Of a stretch of 64,000 bases of DNA, positions 1 to 10,790 are shown piece after piece (position 1 is the stretch's first letter; each line of letters begins with the position of its first letter). The stretch is from Eonycteris spelaea (taxonomy: Eukaryota > Chordata > Mammalia > Chiroptera > Pteropodidae), in contig PUFA01000034.1 of the NCBI GenBank assembly GCA_003508835.1, positions 682,001 through 746,000 of the forward strand, given 5' to 3'. Below the pieces are notes generated by a model, which was not told where the DNA came from, searched no databases, and worked only from the letters and a program-made list of their open reading frames with translations. The translations under genes were made by a program, and so were the position numbers.

Positions 1-959
1 CGGCCACTGAGGGAAGGTGCGACGCCTACAGGCTGGACCAGACCCACGCGGCCAGCAGCATCGCTAGTGGTGCGCATTGTAAGTGCCACCTCGTCCACTG
101 CCAGAAAACGCGCAGTCTATGAGAGGCCATGTCCACAAAGCGGCCACTGTCCTCGTCCCCCCACCCCAAGCACCTGAAGCTGGGGTATCACCGTGGTCCC
201 GGGGTAACAAGCCCCGTGCTCCCCCACTGCGCGGGGAGCATCGCGACAGTAACCGCTGTGGCTCCTCAGCCTGCGTGAACCAGACATAAATCCATGCCGA
301 GGGCAAGCGCTGGCTTCCAGCACAGGGACAAACGGGTCTGTCCAGGGAATGGCCCGCCCTCAGGTCTGACGTACCTGGGAGAAGCCGCCAGAGGCACGAA
401 GGGCAGGGGCCATCGGGGTCCAGGGAGGCGGCGCCAATGGAAAAAGGGGAGCAGCCCTTGTGCGCATCGACGAATTCACACAGCCCCACAACACGCGCAC
501 CTGTGACGAGAGACTGGAACCTCTCAAATGCCGATTTCCTCAAAGTCAGGCCGGTCGTGAAATGGTAGTTATTTACTCGAATTTAACTTTACACCCTCTC
601 CCCACTCCCAGCCCCTGCACCCCCCTCCAAGGAGGCTCAGGTTCCCAAACCACTGTCTCAATGTTTAAATTCAAAAACCGAGTTCACACATACTCGCCAC
701 TGTAGTTGCTAATTTACTAAAAGAAGTCAGATTTCAGAGAATTGAGAAAAAAAAACCCAAATTTCTTGAAAGTTCAATACATTTCTACCCAAATCTTTCA
801 GCCAGGTCACAGATTAGAAATTCTAACGTAAACGCCTATATTCTAAATAACCACAAGAGCGGCAGCGAGCACAGGGCTGACTGGGGGCTTCATCATTCCC
901 ACCACCATCCCACCCTCCCAAACCCAGGATTCCAGAGAAAGAGCACTGAGGGGGATCGT
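1..959. other. Unique sequence, no gene recognised
   Basis: The first half is GC-rich with scattered CpG; from about 560 the sequence becomes AT-richer and pyrimidine-rich. Short open frames exist on both strands but none shows a recognisable domain. I see no repeat family here. Confidence 0.6.
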
Positions 960-1037
960 TTCACAAACTATGTCAATGTCTAACCCATGTACTGTATACT
1001 GGAAACTAATAATGAAATTCTAAAAAAAAAAAAAAAT
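960..1037 (+). repeat. Possible L1-type 3' end with poly(A) tail
   Basis: The segment ends in about 15 A residues (1022-1036). It is preceded by a stretch with the 'tactggaaactaataatg' character seen at the 3' ends of several laurasiatherian L1 subfamilies. Only the last 75 bases or so are recognisable. The intact A tail would fit a younger insertion than the other L1 pieces in the window. It could instead be an ordinary A-rich low-complexity tract. Confidence 0.4.
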
Positions 1038-1814
1038 GGCTGTACAAAGGGCAACTCTCTGTGCCTTGAACAGAACAAAATCTAAGTCTCTAGACATCTT
1101 ACTCTGAGTTTCAAAAAATTATTCTTGTGACTGCTGTTCCTCATCTATTCACATTACAAAATTTTTTCCTACATTGCAATTAATCCTTAAAATGAAAGCT
1201 GCAATCCCCTGCTGAGGCCTCTTCAGCATGCCAGAAACGAAAGCAAATGTTCCCCCTCTGTATCACAAATTTGTAAATGGGAGCCCTGCCCAATCCCTGG
1301 AGAACTAGTGAGACTCTGGTTTTTAATTCATTCGAAGTTTAAAAAAAAAAAAAAAACACAAAACATTTGTTCGGTTTACAAGCATCTCTAGGGAAGTAAA
1401 TAATGACACTCGAAAATTACACAATACACCCCCTGCTTCGATGATGCAACGCGAAGCGCTTCTTTCGCAAGCCTTTGTGAAGATGCAACGTGGTTTTTAA
1501 AGTTATATGTTCAGAATTTTTTTAAAATCTGTTCAGGGCGAAAACATCTGTTACAGGTCGGCGCAGGCGGACCCCGCACGGCCGGGCAGGGCGGGAGTCA
1601 GGGCGGGAGCCACGGGCTCGGGTCTCTGCGCGCCCACGCGCGCGTTTCCTTTACCGCGTCGAGCTAGTCCGCGGGGGCAGCGGACACGCAGCCGCAGACC
1701 GGCTAGGTCAAAGGCCACCTACGATTTTAAGACTTTCCTTACATTACGTCAATTTTCTTTTCCAGAAGGGCTGTTCTGCTTTATATTCCTCCTTCCACTA
1801 ACGACAAAGGGGAC
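1038..1814. other. Unique sequence with a small CpG-dense block
   Basis: It is AT-rich to about 1545, with a second A-run at 1341-1356. It then changes abruptly to a CpG-dense block at about 1555-1715 containing CGCGCG runs and GGGCGGGAG motifs. The block is about 160 bp, short for a CpG-island promoter, and no TATA or exon is evident. AT-rich sequence follows up to the LTR at 1815. Confidence 0.5.
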
Positions 1815-2060
1815 AGCTATGGTCTGAAGGTGCCCCCCCAAAATCCATGGGTTAAAGTCTAACCCAGGGGCGAAAGCACTGGGAGGTGGGGCCTGCGGGA
1901 GCTGAGGAGGCGAGGGGGGCTGAGCCCCCACGAACGGGGTTAGCGCCCCTAAAAAAGACACCGAGACCCCGCGCCCCTCCCCCCAAGCACCTGGCGCCCG
2001 ACCTCGGCTTCCAGCCTCCAGCAACGCGTGCAGGATGGTCCGCGGCGTCCACACCGCGCG
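1815..2060 (+). mobile_element. MaLR/MLT1-type LTR remnant
   Basis: It follows the MLT1A/MSTD order. A 5' start near 1818 ('tatggtctgaagg', then C-run and 'aaaatccatgg') is followed by 'gggaggtggggcct' (1879-1892). Then come the 'ggggttagcgccc' block at about 1937-1950 and the 'cttccagcctcca' block at 2009-2021. Much of the A/T of the family has become G/C. No internal retroviral region adjoins, so this is a solitary LTR. Confidence 0.8.
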
Positions 2061-2189
2061 GTCTGCCGCACTTTGTCACAGCCCCCAGGACAGACTGAGA
2101 CAGGGACCCATCTCCACGGACTGAACCGTCGCCGGGTCTCCGCTTGTGTTTAATGCTGCGTTCGCCGCGATTTAAAAAAAAAAAAAGTC

Positions 2190-2560
2190 CCTTCATCATT
2201 TTAATTGTTCTTCTTTAATAAAGCTAAATAAAATCACATTTTATTCACTCCTTGATTTCTTTTTATGAATCTACGTCTGTTGCTTTGTTGGGGAATTTCT
2301 TTTGCTTATCGTCGTACTAGAACTCTTTACATATAGAAGACAATCCTTTGTCACAGGCTGTAAACATTTCCCCAGGTTGTTTTTTTTTTTTTTTTTGTTT
2401 TTTGCCTTTAATTTTGCGTAAGGTTTTGCGATGGTCAGAAGAGTCATCTGGCAAAACTCTCTCATTATCTTTTCATTTTTTTTATGGGCACCCCAGGACC
2501 ATACAACTTCCCAGATTTGTTTTTCAGAGGAAAAAAATTTCTGTCTTTGGAATGGCTCGA
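2190..2560 (-). mobile_element. Old L1 ORF2 fragment, antisense
   Basis: The T-rich sequence around 2310-2470 has the word order of the antisense L1 ORF2 3' region: 'actctttacatatag', then 'cctttgtcacaggctg', then 'aacatttccccag', then a T-run and 'ttttgcctttaatttt'. A T17 run at 2380-2396 interrupts it. It is decayed and truncated at both ends, with no open frame of note. Confidence 0.5.
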
Positions 2561-3699
2561 GGCAAAAAGAGGAAAACAATAATTTGACCTCGTTTCACAA
2601 TGACCCGACTCTCCCGAGAGGCAGAATGCACACTTGTCCTGTGCAGTCAGGGCCTGGAGGACAGCTGACCCCGCCGCCTTAAAATACTTTCTCTTGGCAT
2701 AAAAATTAGGCGACAGTGGCTCAGATGTGAGAGCCATGCCAAACATACGTCTGATTCACGTTTGCAGATAAATCCAGGCAAAACGCAGTAAACTCTCTGC
2801 TTAGAGCTGCCAGAAAATGCTTTGAAGAAATGTTGTCAGCTATGAGGAAAGATCAGAACCATTCCAATTTCAGATCATTTTAGGTCAATTTTAACAATAC
2901 TGGCCAGCTCCTCGGTGGGGTCAGTGCACAGACAGCACGAGGCAGAGCGGGCAGAGGATGGACGGGAGGTCAGGACGCCCCGCCGAAGTCTGGCTGGCTG
3001 ACTCCAGTCACGTGGCCCCGGACGACCGACCTGGGCCTTGGACCCCGCTGTCCACAGCCAGGCTGTGTAAGTGACAACGCCAGCTTCCGACCAAACCAAG
3101 AGGCAGACAGAGGCCACACGGCACCGCCTCGTACTCTGCGCCGAAGAGGCCACGATCGTGGGCAAGTTGTTGGAAACACAGCCCAGCAGGAAATCGCTGA
3201 CCTCACAGGCGCATCTCCCCTCACGTGCACCACCCAGAGGCTCGCTTGGCTCTGCTGCTTTGGCAGTTGGGCCTCAGGATGACCGGGGCGGAGAGAACTT
3301 AATTTGCTGTGAGGATATCACATGTGGCGTGTGCTCCAAGTAGAGGAAACATCTGAGCTGAACAATAACAGCTACGGAGCCGAATTCCTTCCTAAGTGGC
3401 AAAGAAAAAACGGAAAAAGTCAGCCCGCCGCGGCGCCCAGGGCCGTGGCCGACTCTGCACAGAGCACACACACGGTCAACAACGAGGCGGCCAACCAGGC
3501 CCCTCCCCAACGAGGGGAGGGCAGGACACGTGCCTGCCCGCACCCGGCACGTCCCAGATCCCACGGGGAGCCGCGGGGCCACGTCCCGTAGGGACCCTCC
3601 GTGCCCCCGCCATGGGCGTGTTCGCACGGCTCCCAGGCTTTATAAAGAGAAGGACCCCACCCCCACTTCTTACGCTCCCGCTCCCAAGCTGCCACAGCC
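2561..3699. other. Unique GC-rich sequence, no gene recognised
   Basis: GC content and CpG density rise from about 2900. Overlapping open frames on both strands reflect low stop-codon density. No repeat, domain or RNA gene is recognised. A TATAAA lies at 3640, but nothing else suggests a promoter. Confidence 0.55.
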
Positions 3700-4062
3700 C
3701 CCTTCCAGTCCCTCGAGTGCATCCCGCCTGTCACAGGGCCTTTGCACATGCTGCCCCCGCTCCGTGATGATGCTCGGCCCCGAAAGCAGCTGCACAGGGG
3801 ATCAACGCCCTCCTCATCGGAAGCCCCTCCCGGACCCCACCCCTGGCACGTGCGCCCAGCATCTGCACCCCCCTCGAAGCAGCGCTGACCACACTGCTAG
3901 CTCTACGGCGACTGGGGTGGCCCCAGCCAAGCTCGCTTTCCGTTCTAGGCTCCACGTATCCTCAAGGCCAAAGACTCTGCTGCTTGCCCGGGCTCACCAG
4001 CACCAACGGGGCGCCCAGCTCATTCTCAGACATTCGACAAATATTCGATCAATGAGTAAACA
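3700..4062 (+). mobile_element. LINE L2 3' end
   Basis: The L2 signature 'cagggcctttgcacatgctg' lies at 3734-3753, followed by a C-rich stretch, a 'ctcctcatcggaagcccctccc' counterpart near 3811, and a terminal block around 4020-4060. It is a decayed 3'-terminal fragment with no coding capacity. Confidence 0.7.
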
Positions 4063-4107
4063 GAGACCAAGGCAGGAAGTTAGAGTCTTTCATGATTATC
4101 TAGCCAC

Positions 4108-4190
4108 AGTATAATATATATATATAATACATAATATATATAATTACTATACATAACATATATAACATATAATATACATACGTAGATGTA
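4108..4190. repeat. AT-rich alternating low-complexity tract
   Basis: About 80 bases consist almost wholly of imperfect TA/ATA repeats. The tract is a sharp outlier against the surrounding GC-rich DNA. Confidence 0.85.
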
Positions 4191-4959
4191 AGAAGAAAAT
4201 CATCCCAAAGATTGTGACTCATCCATACATTCCTAAATGACAAAGAACATTCATGTGACACCACTGCTGGTCAGGTGTCACCCCAGTTCCCTAGAAAGCA
4301 GATGGGCAAGGACACCCCAGGATGTGCAGTGCAGCGACATGCTAATTTGGCATTAATTACAGCCTCTTGGCACTGCAGGAGGAGCCGCCTGCTCTCTGGG
4401 GAGGGCTGCGCCAACCAGGCGCGCTCACGAAGGGTGTTGTAAAGCAATTACCAGTCTATTTCGAATTCTTCTTTAACGTATCAGCACATCACCTGGAGGA
4501 ACAAACGATAAGGTGCTTCCATTTCTCTGTGATATAGTTTCCTCTTTTTCCCTTTTTCATAGTTTTTCTAGTAGTTTTTAAGGAACAGCAGGAGAAAGGG
4601 GACCTCCGGGGTGAGACTGCCTTCGGGTTCAGCTGAAAACCCTTTCCTCAGCCTGCACCTCCTCCACGGAGCCAGCGCTCTGTGAGTTCCTGTCAAAGCG
4701 CACGTAACATTTCTCAGCAACGGGAGCTGACAGGTGTGGGGGCAGGGATGTTGACATATGCATTAAATACAAACAAGCTTAGATTATAAGGCGGAATCCA
4801 TTTTCTTATATAAAAAAAAAAATAAGTTGCTCAATGAATCATTAAGGACTTACGTCCCCAAGACTGTTGGCCTCAAAATCTCATATAAAGAGTATTAAAC
4901 GTAAAACTATTTCCCTACGACTTCTGTGTATTTGCTCCCCTCTCCCTAGGAAGCAGAGG
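4191..4959. other. Mostly unique AT-richer sequence; candidate conserved element at 4331-4380
   Basis: A compact cluster at 4339-4360 combines an octamer-like ATGCTAAT with two homeodomain cores (taatt and attaatta). It is set in CpG-poor sequence of moderate GC. This composition is typical of mammalian conserved non-coding elements, but conservation is not visible from one sequence. The rest (4440-4960) is AT-rich with no recognised feature. Confidence 0.4.
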
Positions 4960-5110
4960 GTCTGTGTCACACCGACAAGAACATGCCAGCCGTGATCAGA
5001 GAAGCAGGACCTCTGAAAGGTAAAAGGATGGACTCCAAGGCCACCTGAGCTAAGAGTCTCGCACGGACGGAGGCAGGGCCGGAACCAGAGACGTCAGCCT
5101 GCGGGCTGAG
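4960..5110 (-). mobile_element. MIR SINE remnant, antisense
   Basis: The run 'ccaaggccacctgagctaag' (5036-5055), followed by 'ggcagggccggaacc' (5071-5085), is the antisense MIR order (carried-over 'aaggtcacacagctag', then 'agagccgggattcgaacc'). It is strongly diverged. Confidence 0.5.
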
Positions 5111-7000
5111 CCCAATGTGACTGGTAGGACAAGCCCGGCCACCCCACGCACAACGGCCACCAGACCCCAAATGACCCTGCATGCGCTGGTCGAGAACCCC
5201 CCCACGTTCTATGACTGCCCTTACAGCAACGTCACAGAGTCTGGGGTCTCAGGACAGGAAAGGACAGCCCACACGAAGCCAGCAACTGTGTCATTGTCAG
5301 CTTAAGCACAAAGGCAGGGAACAATTCACAGCTCACCCAGAGGGTCCACACTCCAGGCCGGCCCCTGAGATCTCATTACCAGAGTCATGGGCCCCAGCTG
5401 ACCTGAGCCCCTTACTGCAGTCCTGGCCCTCATTACACACAGGCGTTGGAGGTAAGAGCCCGAATCTGGGTCCCAGTTTAAACAGGACACCGCCCCGGGC
5501 ACCAGCTCAGCTGTGAAAGGCGCCATCATTTAAGAAGCACCCTGAAGCCCCACCCGACGGGAGGGTAGGGCTGAGATTCACCCAGACGAGCTCCTTCCAG
5601 CACAGTCCCCCACCCAGCGCACCGAGGCCGCAGACCACAGGCCGCCCCGAGGGAGGAGAAACAGGAAATCTGGGAGACGTGGCCCTGAAACGGGGCTGGA
5701 GGATGGTGGCAGGGAGCCTGCGGGCCGCGGACCGGGGTTCCGAAGCGGGTGTCGCTGTCAGCGCGAAGTGCACGCACGCCCGCGGGCCCGGGCTCCTGAC
5801 CTGACCGCGGCCCGAGGCGTGGACTCGGCCCCAGGGGACAGACCGTCGACCCGTTACAGAAGAAGGAAGGGTTCTTTGTCTGACGAGTAACCGTATTTCT
5901 ATGAAAATTCCTACAAAGGTGAGGATTAGTGAACGCTCACGGTTACCGAATGCTCTAAAGAAATGAAGACATTTACACCAACTCTAGATTTTAGCAGAAG
6001 CTCCGTTTCGCATGTTTATCTATAACATAGAGTTCTTTACGAGGGGCTCAGCCTCCTGCTCATCAGTGGGGAGATGCCGCCAGCCACGGGCTCCTGTTCA
6101 GAGACACGTTCGTGGAGAAATTCTCTGAGGACAGCTGTCCGTATCTGAGGCCTGGGCACCGCCGTTATCTGCACAGGGCATGAAAATCACAGCTTCAAAA
6201 CGCCCGCCGCCCAGCGCTGTCACCCTTGCTGGCCGCTGGGGGCAAACCGCTCCCGCGGAGGTCAGCTCCTGAGAGGTCCAAGTGTGTCACGGACACCGTG
6301 GCCGGGCGAGAGCAACAGGCCCCCGAAACGGTGTCCTGGTCCTTCAGCCAGGGGCAGGGTCGGTCCTGCTCTCAAAAGGGTCGCGATTTCAAAGGGCGGC
6401 TATCTGACCCCAAAGTGTCACCAGGGCACCAAGCCGAGGAGACGCTCCAGCTGCTGAGAAGGCGCTCTGTGAACAGCACGGACAGTGGCCGCTGGCTGGG
6501 CCGTGAAACGATGCCAAACGGCAAAATGAAGTAAGAGGCAGAGGCCCAAGTGAGGGCAGAGTCCTCCCACGGGAGCAGCGGACGGTCGAGGCACCGGCCC
6601 AGACGGGGCACAGCACACGGGGGCAACGGGGCCGGGGACCGGGGGGCAGTGGCTCCGGGTGCAGAGGGAGAGGCCACCTTCAGGGCCCACAGACCCCCCT
6701 TGGGGAGAAACCCAGGCCAGAGCCAGACAACCACCCTGTCGAGCAGCCTCGGAGATGCTGGGAGAGAAGAGGCTTCGGGGGAGTCGGCTGGAAACAAACT
6801 GGGCAACAGGACGAGAGTGGGGGCGGGGGGCGGCAGGAAGTGGGGCCTGAAGGGGTTTCCTGAGCCGGCGGGCACCTGCAGCCATTTTGGAGCACCCCCG
6901 AGGTCACGGCTCCCGGTCCGGGGCCCCCGAGAGCACAGTGCGCATCTGAGGGTGTCAGACCTGCTCAGAGAGAATGTGAGCAGAAGCGCTGTGCCAGGGA
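5111..7000. other. Unique GC-rich sequence, no gene recognised
   Basis: It is GC-rich with many spurious open frames on both strands, for example 218 codons on the minus strand at 6372-7028. There is a small AT-richer patch at 5870-6050. No domain, RNA gene or repeat family is recognised. Confidence 0.55.
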
Positions 7001-7335
7001 CGGAAGCGTGTCCCCTCGCAATCCACACGGGGCCCCGCCCCCGGTGTGATGGTCCTTGGAGAAGGGACCTGTGGCAGGTGAGGAGGGTTAGGCGAGGTCA
7101 TGAGCGTGGGGCCCCATGACAAGGCCAGTGCCCTTATAAAGGTGGACACCTGTGCTTGCTCCCCACCAGGTGAGGGCGGCGAGGCGAGACGGCGCCCTCT
7201 GCAGGCCGCAGAGAGTCCACCAGGCCCCGAGCGCGCTGTGCCCTGCCCTGGCCGCCTCTGCTGCTGTGAGCAGCCGCTGTGTGCAGATGGCCCCGGTCAC
7301 TGGTGTCTGTTACCGCAGCGCTGGCACTCGGGCGT
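7001..7335 (+). mobile_element. MaLR/MLT1A-type LTR, heavily GC-converted
   Basis: The element follows MLT1A from start to end. 'gtgtcccctcgcaatccacac' begins near 7009, then 'ggtgtgatggtccttgg' (7042-7058), 'ggtcatgagcgtggggcccc' (7096-7115), 'cagtgcccttataaa' (7126-7140), and the terminal 'gctgtgagcag' block near 7263. Positions that are A/T in the family are repeatedly G or C here. The CTCF-like site at 7191-7205 lies inside it. Confidence 0.75.
7191..7205 (-). promoter_or_regulatory. CTCF-like core motif inside the LTR
   Basis: Read on the minus strand the bases are CCTGCAGAGGGCGCC, close to the CTCF core (CCASYAGRKGGCRS). The site sits where MLT1 normally has an AT-richer 'ggcgccatct' block, so it probably arose by substitution within the LTR. 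Binding is not shown. Confidence 0.4.
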
Positions 7336-8334
7336 CAGGGCACCGCGGTCCTGCCTGAGCCGGGAAGGTGGGCCAGCTCGGCGGGGTTTGTCAGACGGTG
7401 GCGACGGCACCAGCCAGGGGCGGGGGCCGAGCCGGAGCCCGTGCCGGAGGTGGGCTGAGCTCATGGCCTGGCCTGTGGCCGTGATCGCCACGGTGTCGGC
7501 CCCGCACGGGGTCCGGGGACATCTGCACCTCGAAGGCAGGAAGGGCGCCGCCGCGCGAGCCCCGCACGGTGACCATCACCACAGAGCTGCCTGGCCCGGC
7601 CAGGCCAGCCAGACCCTCTCCTGCACCTACCCCGCTGCCCCAGCCTCACGGCCACAGTTTCTGAGTCTCGCACGCGGTGTCCAGTCAGCCCCGGGGGGCT
7701 TCCCGCCCTGCCCCCCCTCTGCCTGAGCCCACCATCGGCTTCCTTCCAAGCACCTCGGGGCACTGCAGCCCTGACTCCTCTCTCCCGCTCTCCTGTTCCC
7801 ACTGCCTGTTCTCGGATTATAATCAGTGATGAAGAAAAAGTGCTCAGACAGCTGCCTCACTGGGACCTGGCCACAGATCTCCCCACACGCCAAGGAAGAA
7901 AACCACCAGAAGGAAGAAGGAAAAGGAACCAGCGAGCCCTCCGTAACAGGCAGCCCCAAGACGACCACGCTCCGTGCAAAACCACTGGCGCACAGAACCG
8001 AACCGCCCGCTGCCTCCTCTGCGGGCCCTTAAACTCGCTCTGCGGTTCCTACTCTCGCTGCTGCTCCTACTGCCATTACGCCTCCCGCCTCCCGCGGGAG
8101 TAGCCAGGGGTCACCCGAAGGGACAGCGGTTATGGGGTTCACAGAGCCAGGGTGGGCCGTCCGGAGCCGAGCCTCCCTCACCTCCTAGCACTGCTTTTGT
8201 CCGGGCCCCTGCTCCTCCAGGCCTCCACCGGGCTGACCGAGGTCTCCCGGCACTTAGAGTTGGTGAAAACTGTTCCTCCCCCACTAAAAATTAAGTAAGT
8301 AAAAGGATGATAATTTTTTGTTTGGCAGCAGCAG
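7336..8334. other. Unique GC-rich sequence, no gene recognised
   Basis: CpG-dense to about 7700, then C-rich and polypyrimidine-rich. Long open frames on the plus strand show no domain. I see no other structure. Confidence 0.55.
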
Positions 8335-8440
8335 AGCCTTGGGAACCAAGGGCCCCACCCCTATCTTGGCTCCATCGTTTCTGGGTCTGTGACCTTGGAG
8401 AGGCACCTAACCGTGTGAGCTGTCCGAGCACCACGGCTCC
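8335..8440 (+). mobile_element. MIR SINE remnant
   Basis: The order '...ctgggtctgtgaccttggag' (8380-8399), then 'aggcacctaaccgtgtgag', corresponds to the MIR 'tgtgaccttgggcaagt...cttaacc' core. It is diverged and truncated. Confidence 0.6.
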
Positions 8441-9729
8441 CCAAGGCCTCCCCACTCACACAGACGGCAGGGCCGGACCCACGGGGAGAAGCACGTGAGG
8501 CCTGGCCCCGGGGGCAGGCGGGCCTGACTGCCTCCCTCCCTGAGCATCCTCAGTGCCCTGCCTGGGACAGTGCCACCTGACGGGGACCACACCCAGCAGA
8601 AACCCCGCCAAGCCCTCTCTGCTGGCAGCTCCAATCAGCGGGTCTCTTCCCAGAGTCAGATTACAAGGGGAAAAACACACACCATGGAATTTTCCAGAAT
8701 GCAGTGGGCCAGCTCTGGTTCCAACTGTCCCCGGCATTGTTGGCCAGCACTCTTTCCCTGTGAGAGTAAGAAAGGACCTGAACGTGCATGAGGCACAGGC
8801 GTGACCGAGGCTCGACAGGGGCCATTACAGAGAAGTCGGCTGTGTCACACAAAGCACAAGTGAGCAAGGCTAAGAGCAACACAGTCTGTGTGCAGGGGAC
8901 GGAGTCGAATCCCCCAGCCCCGTGCGCCCCTAAACCAGGGCACCCTATGAAGTGCAGGGCCAGCCGTCACCGGCCACACTGCTTCTGGAACACGGTGGGC
9001 GTTCAGCTCGGCATTGCTCAGGCCGAGAAGTTCTGAGTGCATGTTTCGTCGAAAATATTTTCAAAAGAACAATATTTGTTTTGGTGGAACACAGCATCTA
9101 GATATCATCTATTCTTTAAAAATCCTAAAATGCCAACACAACCTCAAAGAATGTTCCCAGCGCCGGGCCCCAGAGCCCGAGACCCAAGCCTGCAGCCATG
9201 TCCTCCCCCACTGCCCCCATCCACAAAGCCGCCCTGAGCAGGCTTCCCACAACACTCGGGGAAGGCTCAGCTCCGTCCCCACCAGTGTGCCCACTTCAAA
9301 GGCCTCCAAGGCTTGGGTCCAGCACAGCAGGCCTGGACAGGGGCCCCTGCAACATTCTCCATGCCCTGGTGAACAGCCAGGCCCCCGGCGAGTGCCCCCA
9401 AGCCCCAGACGACCCCGCCCCTCCCCCGCGTGCCGCCTCAGTCCTGTGGGGCGGCCAAGGGTGACAAGAACAGGTCCATGGACCAGAGGCGGATCCCCAT
9501 GTGAGTAGCTGGGTCTCACGAGCAAGAAGGGAAAGCCGATGACGTGCAGTCTCCAGAACACAGCGGCATCACTGGGACCCGAGAACCTGCTGGCTAAGTC
9601 GTGCACTGTCTTCTGCAAAGTCCCCACTGCCCACGTGGGACCCTCCCTGGCACGGCTGGGGACAGCCCAGCGTCGGGAAGGGGTGCCTCCGGGCTTGGAG
9701 ACACGGGAACTCACTTGGGTCCCACGTCT
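8441..9729. other. Unique sequence, no gene recognised
   Basis: It is GC-rich with an AT-rich patch at 9040-9150. A 201-codon minus-strand frame (9109-9714) and a 164-codon plus-strand frame overlap one another. Neither has a domain, so both are treated as chance frames. Confidence 0.55.
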
Positions 9730-9870
9730 ACTACTTGGGAACCTGAGAAAAGTCCCTCAGCCACCTGACCCTGTCACCCAGGGGACAAAAACAAGAATGC
9801 CCACTTCTCTCACCTCCCAGGCTCACTGGGTGAACGAGACAGTGCGTGTGAGAGAGGGTTGTAGATCACT
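9730..9870 (+). mobile_element. MIR SINE remnant
   Basis: The bases 'aaaagtccctcagccacctg' (9748-9767), followed by 'ggggacaaaaacaagaatgcc' (9780-9800) and 'gtgaacgagacagtgcgtgtg' (9830-9850), follow MIR's central and 3' region (cttaacctct, aaatgggga-ataat, gaggattaaatga). Confidence 0.65.
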
Positions 9871-10590
9871 GTAACCTCTGGGAAGTGCTGCTGCTTCCGA
9901 AAACCTGCGAGGCGCCCCTAGCTGCCTCCGCCGCCGTCCCAGGGCTGGTCCCTGAGTCCTGGTCCGTGAGTCCGCTGCTGCTACGCAGGACTCACTGCGC
10001 TCACCTTCTCATAAAAGGCTCCTTCTGGATGTGACACGACACATTCGGACCCGGAGCTCTGCCGACGGGTCTGTCGAAGCAGGTCTTGCACTCTGTACTG
10101 TTGAGAGCTCTATGTCCCCAGCAGCGACGCTGCTCTGCCCCGACACCCCCACCCCAATCCATTATACACAGGTCGGACGGCTAAAGGGAGAACTCGCTCA
10201 CCCCGAGCGAATCAAGCTGCCTTCACGGGCAGGTCCCGGATCCCGGCACCCGGCGGAAGCGTGGGGGACGCACAGCGGCCTCGCTCCTGCCGCTGCGCCC
10301 GAGGTTAGAAACGGGGCGCTGGTCACACAGCTGCAGACACCTGGACAGAAACTGCAGGCGTGACCGACGCCAGCGAGCAGCTGGCCACACACAGCAGAAG
10401 CCTCACCTGACACCTACGACCGGCTGGGGAAATGGGCAATTTGGGGAAACAGGAAACATTTGCCTTCTCTGCGGACGTGGAAGCATTTGTGCTTGTTTAC
10501 TGTTTCCCGGCACTGCAGCCTTGTTAGAGAAGCTCTAGAAAACTGTGAAGCGTAGAAAGAAAAGATCGGAATTCCAGCCAGCGAACACAC
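9871..10590. other. Unique sequence, no gene recognised
   Basis: Moderately GC-rich. A MIR-like 'ggtcacacagctgcag' at 10320-10335 is too short to call. No RNA gene or coding domain is recognised. Confidence 0.5.
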
Positions 10591-10599
10591 GTCTGTGTC

Positions 10600-10790
10600 T
10601 GACGCAATCCGTGCGCCACCAACCACCTCGCGGAGCTGGGCGAGGAAGGGGTGCGCCCGCGCTGCCATGGTAACGCGGGCCCGCGGGGCGGGGCCACCCC
10701 CAGCGCCCCGCAGACCTGCGGCTGAAACCCTGGCGCCGCGCATGCGCTGCCGCTGCGGGCGGGAGCGCCGAAGCAGGGATGCACTGAGCG
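10600..10790. promoter_or_regulatory. Candidate CpG-island promoter (RFX, Sp1 and NRF1 motifs)
   Basis: A CpG-dense block contains an RFX X-box-like GCTGCCATGGTAACG (10661-10675), a GC-box GGGGCGGGG (10685-10693), and a palindromic NRF1 site GCGCATGCGC (10738-10747). All lie within 90 bp and there is no TATA box. This combination is typical of bidirectional housekeeping or ciliary-gene promoters. No first exon with a supported coding sequence can be assigned on either side, so the block may start a non-coding transcript or be a promoter-like enhancer. CpG-rich sequence elsewhere in the window makes chance occurrence possible. Confidence 0.5.
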
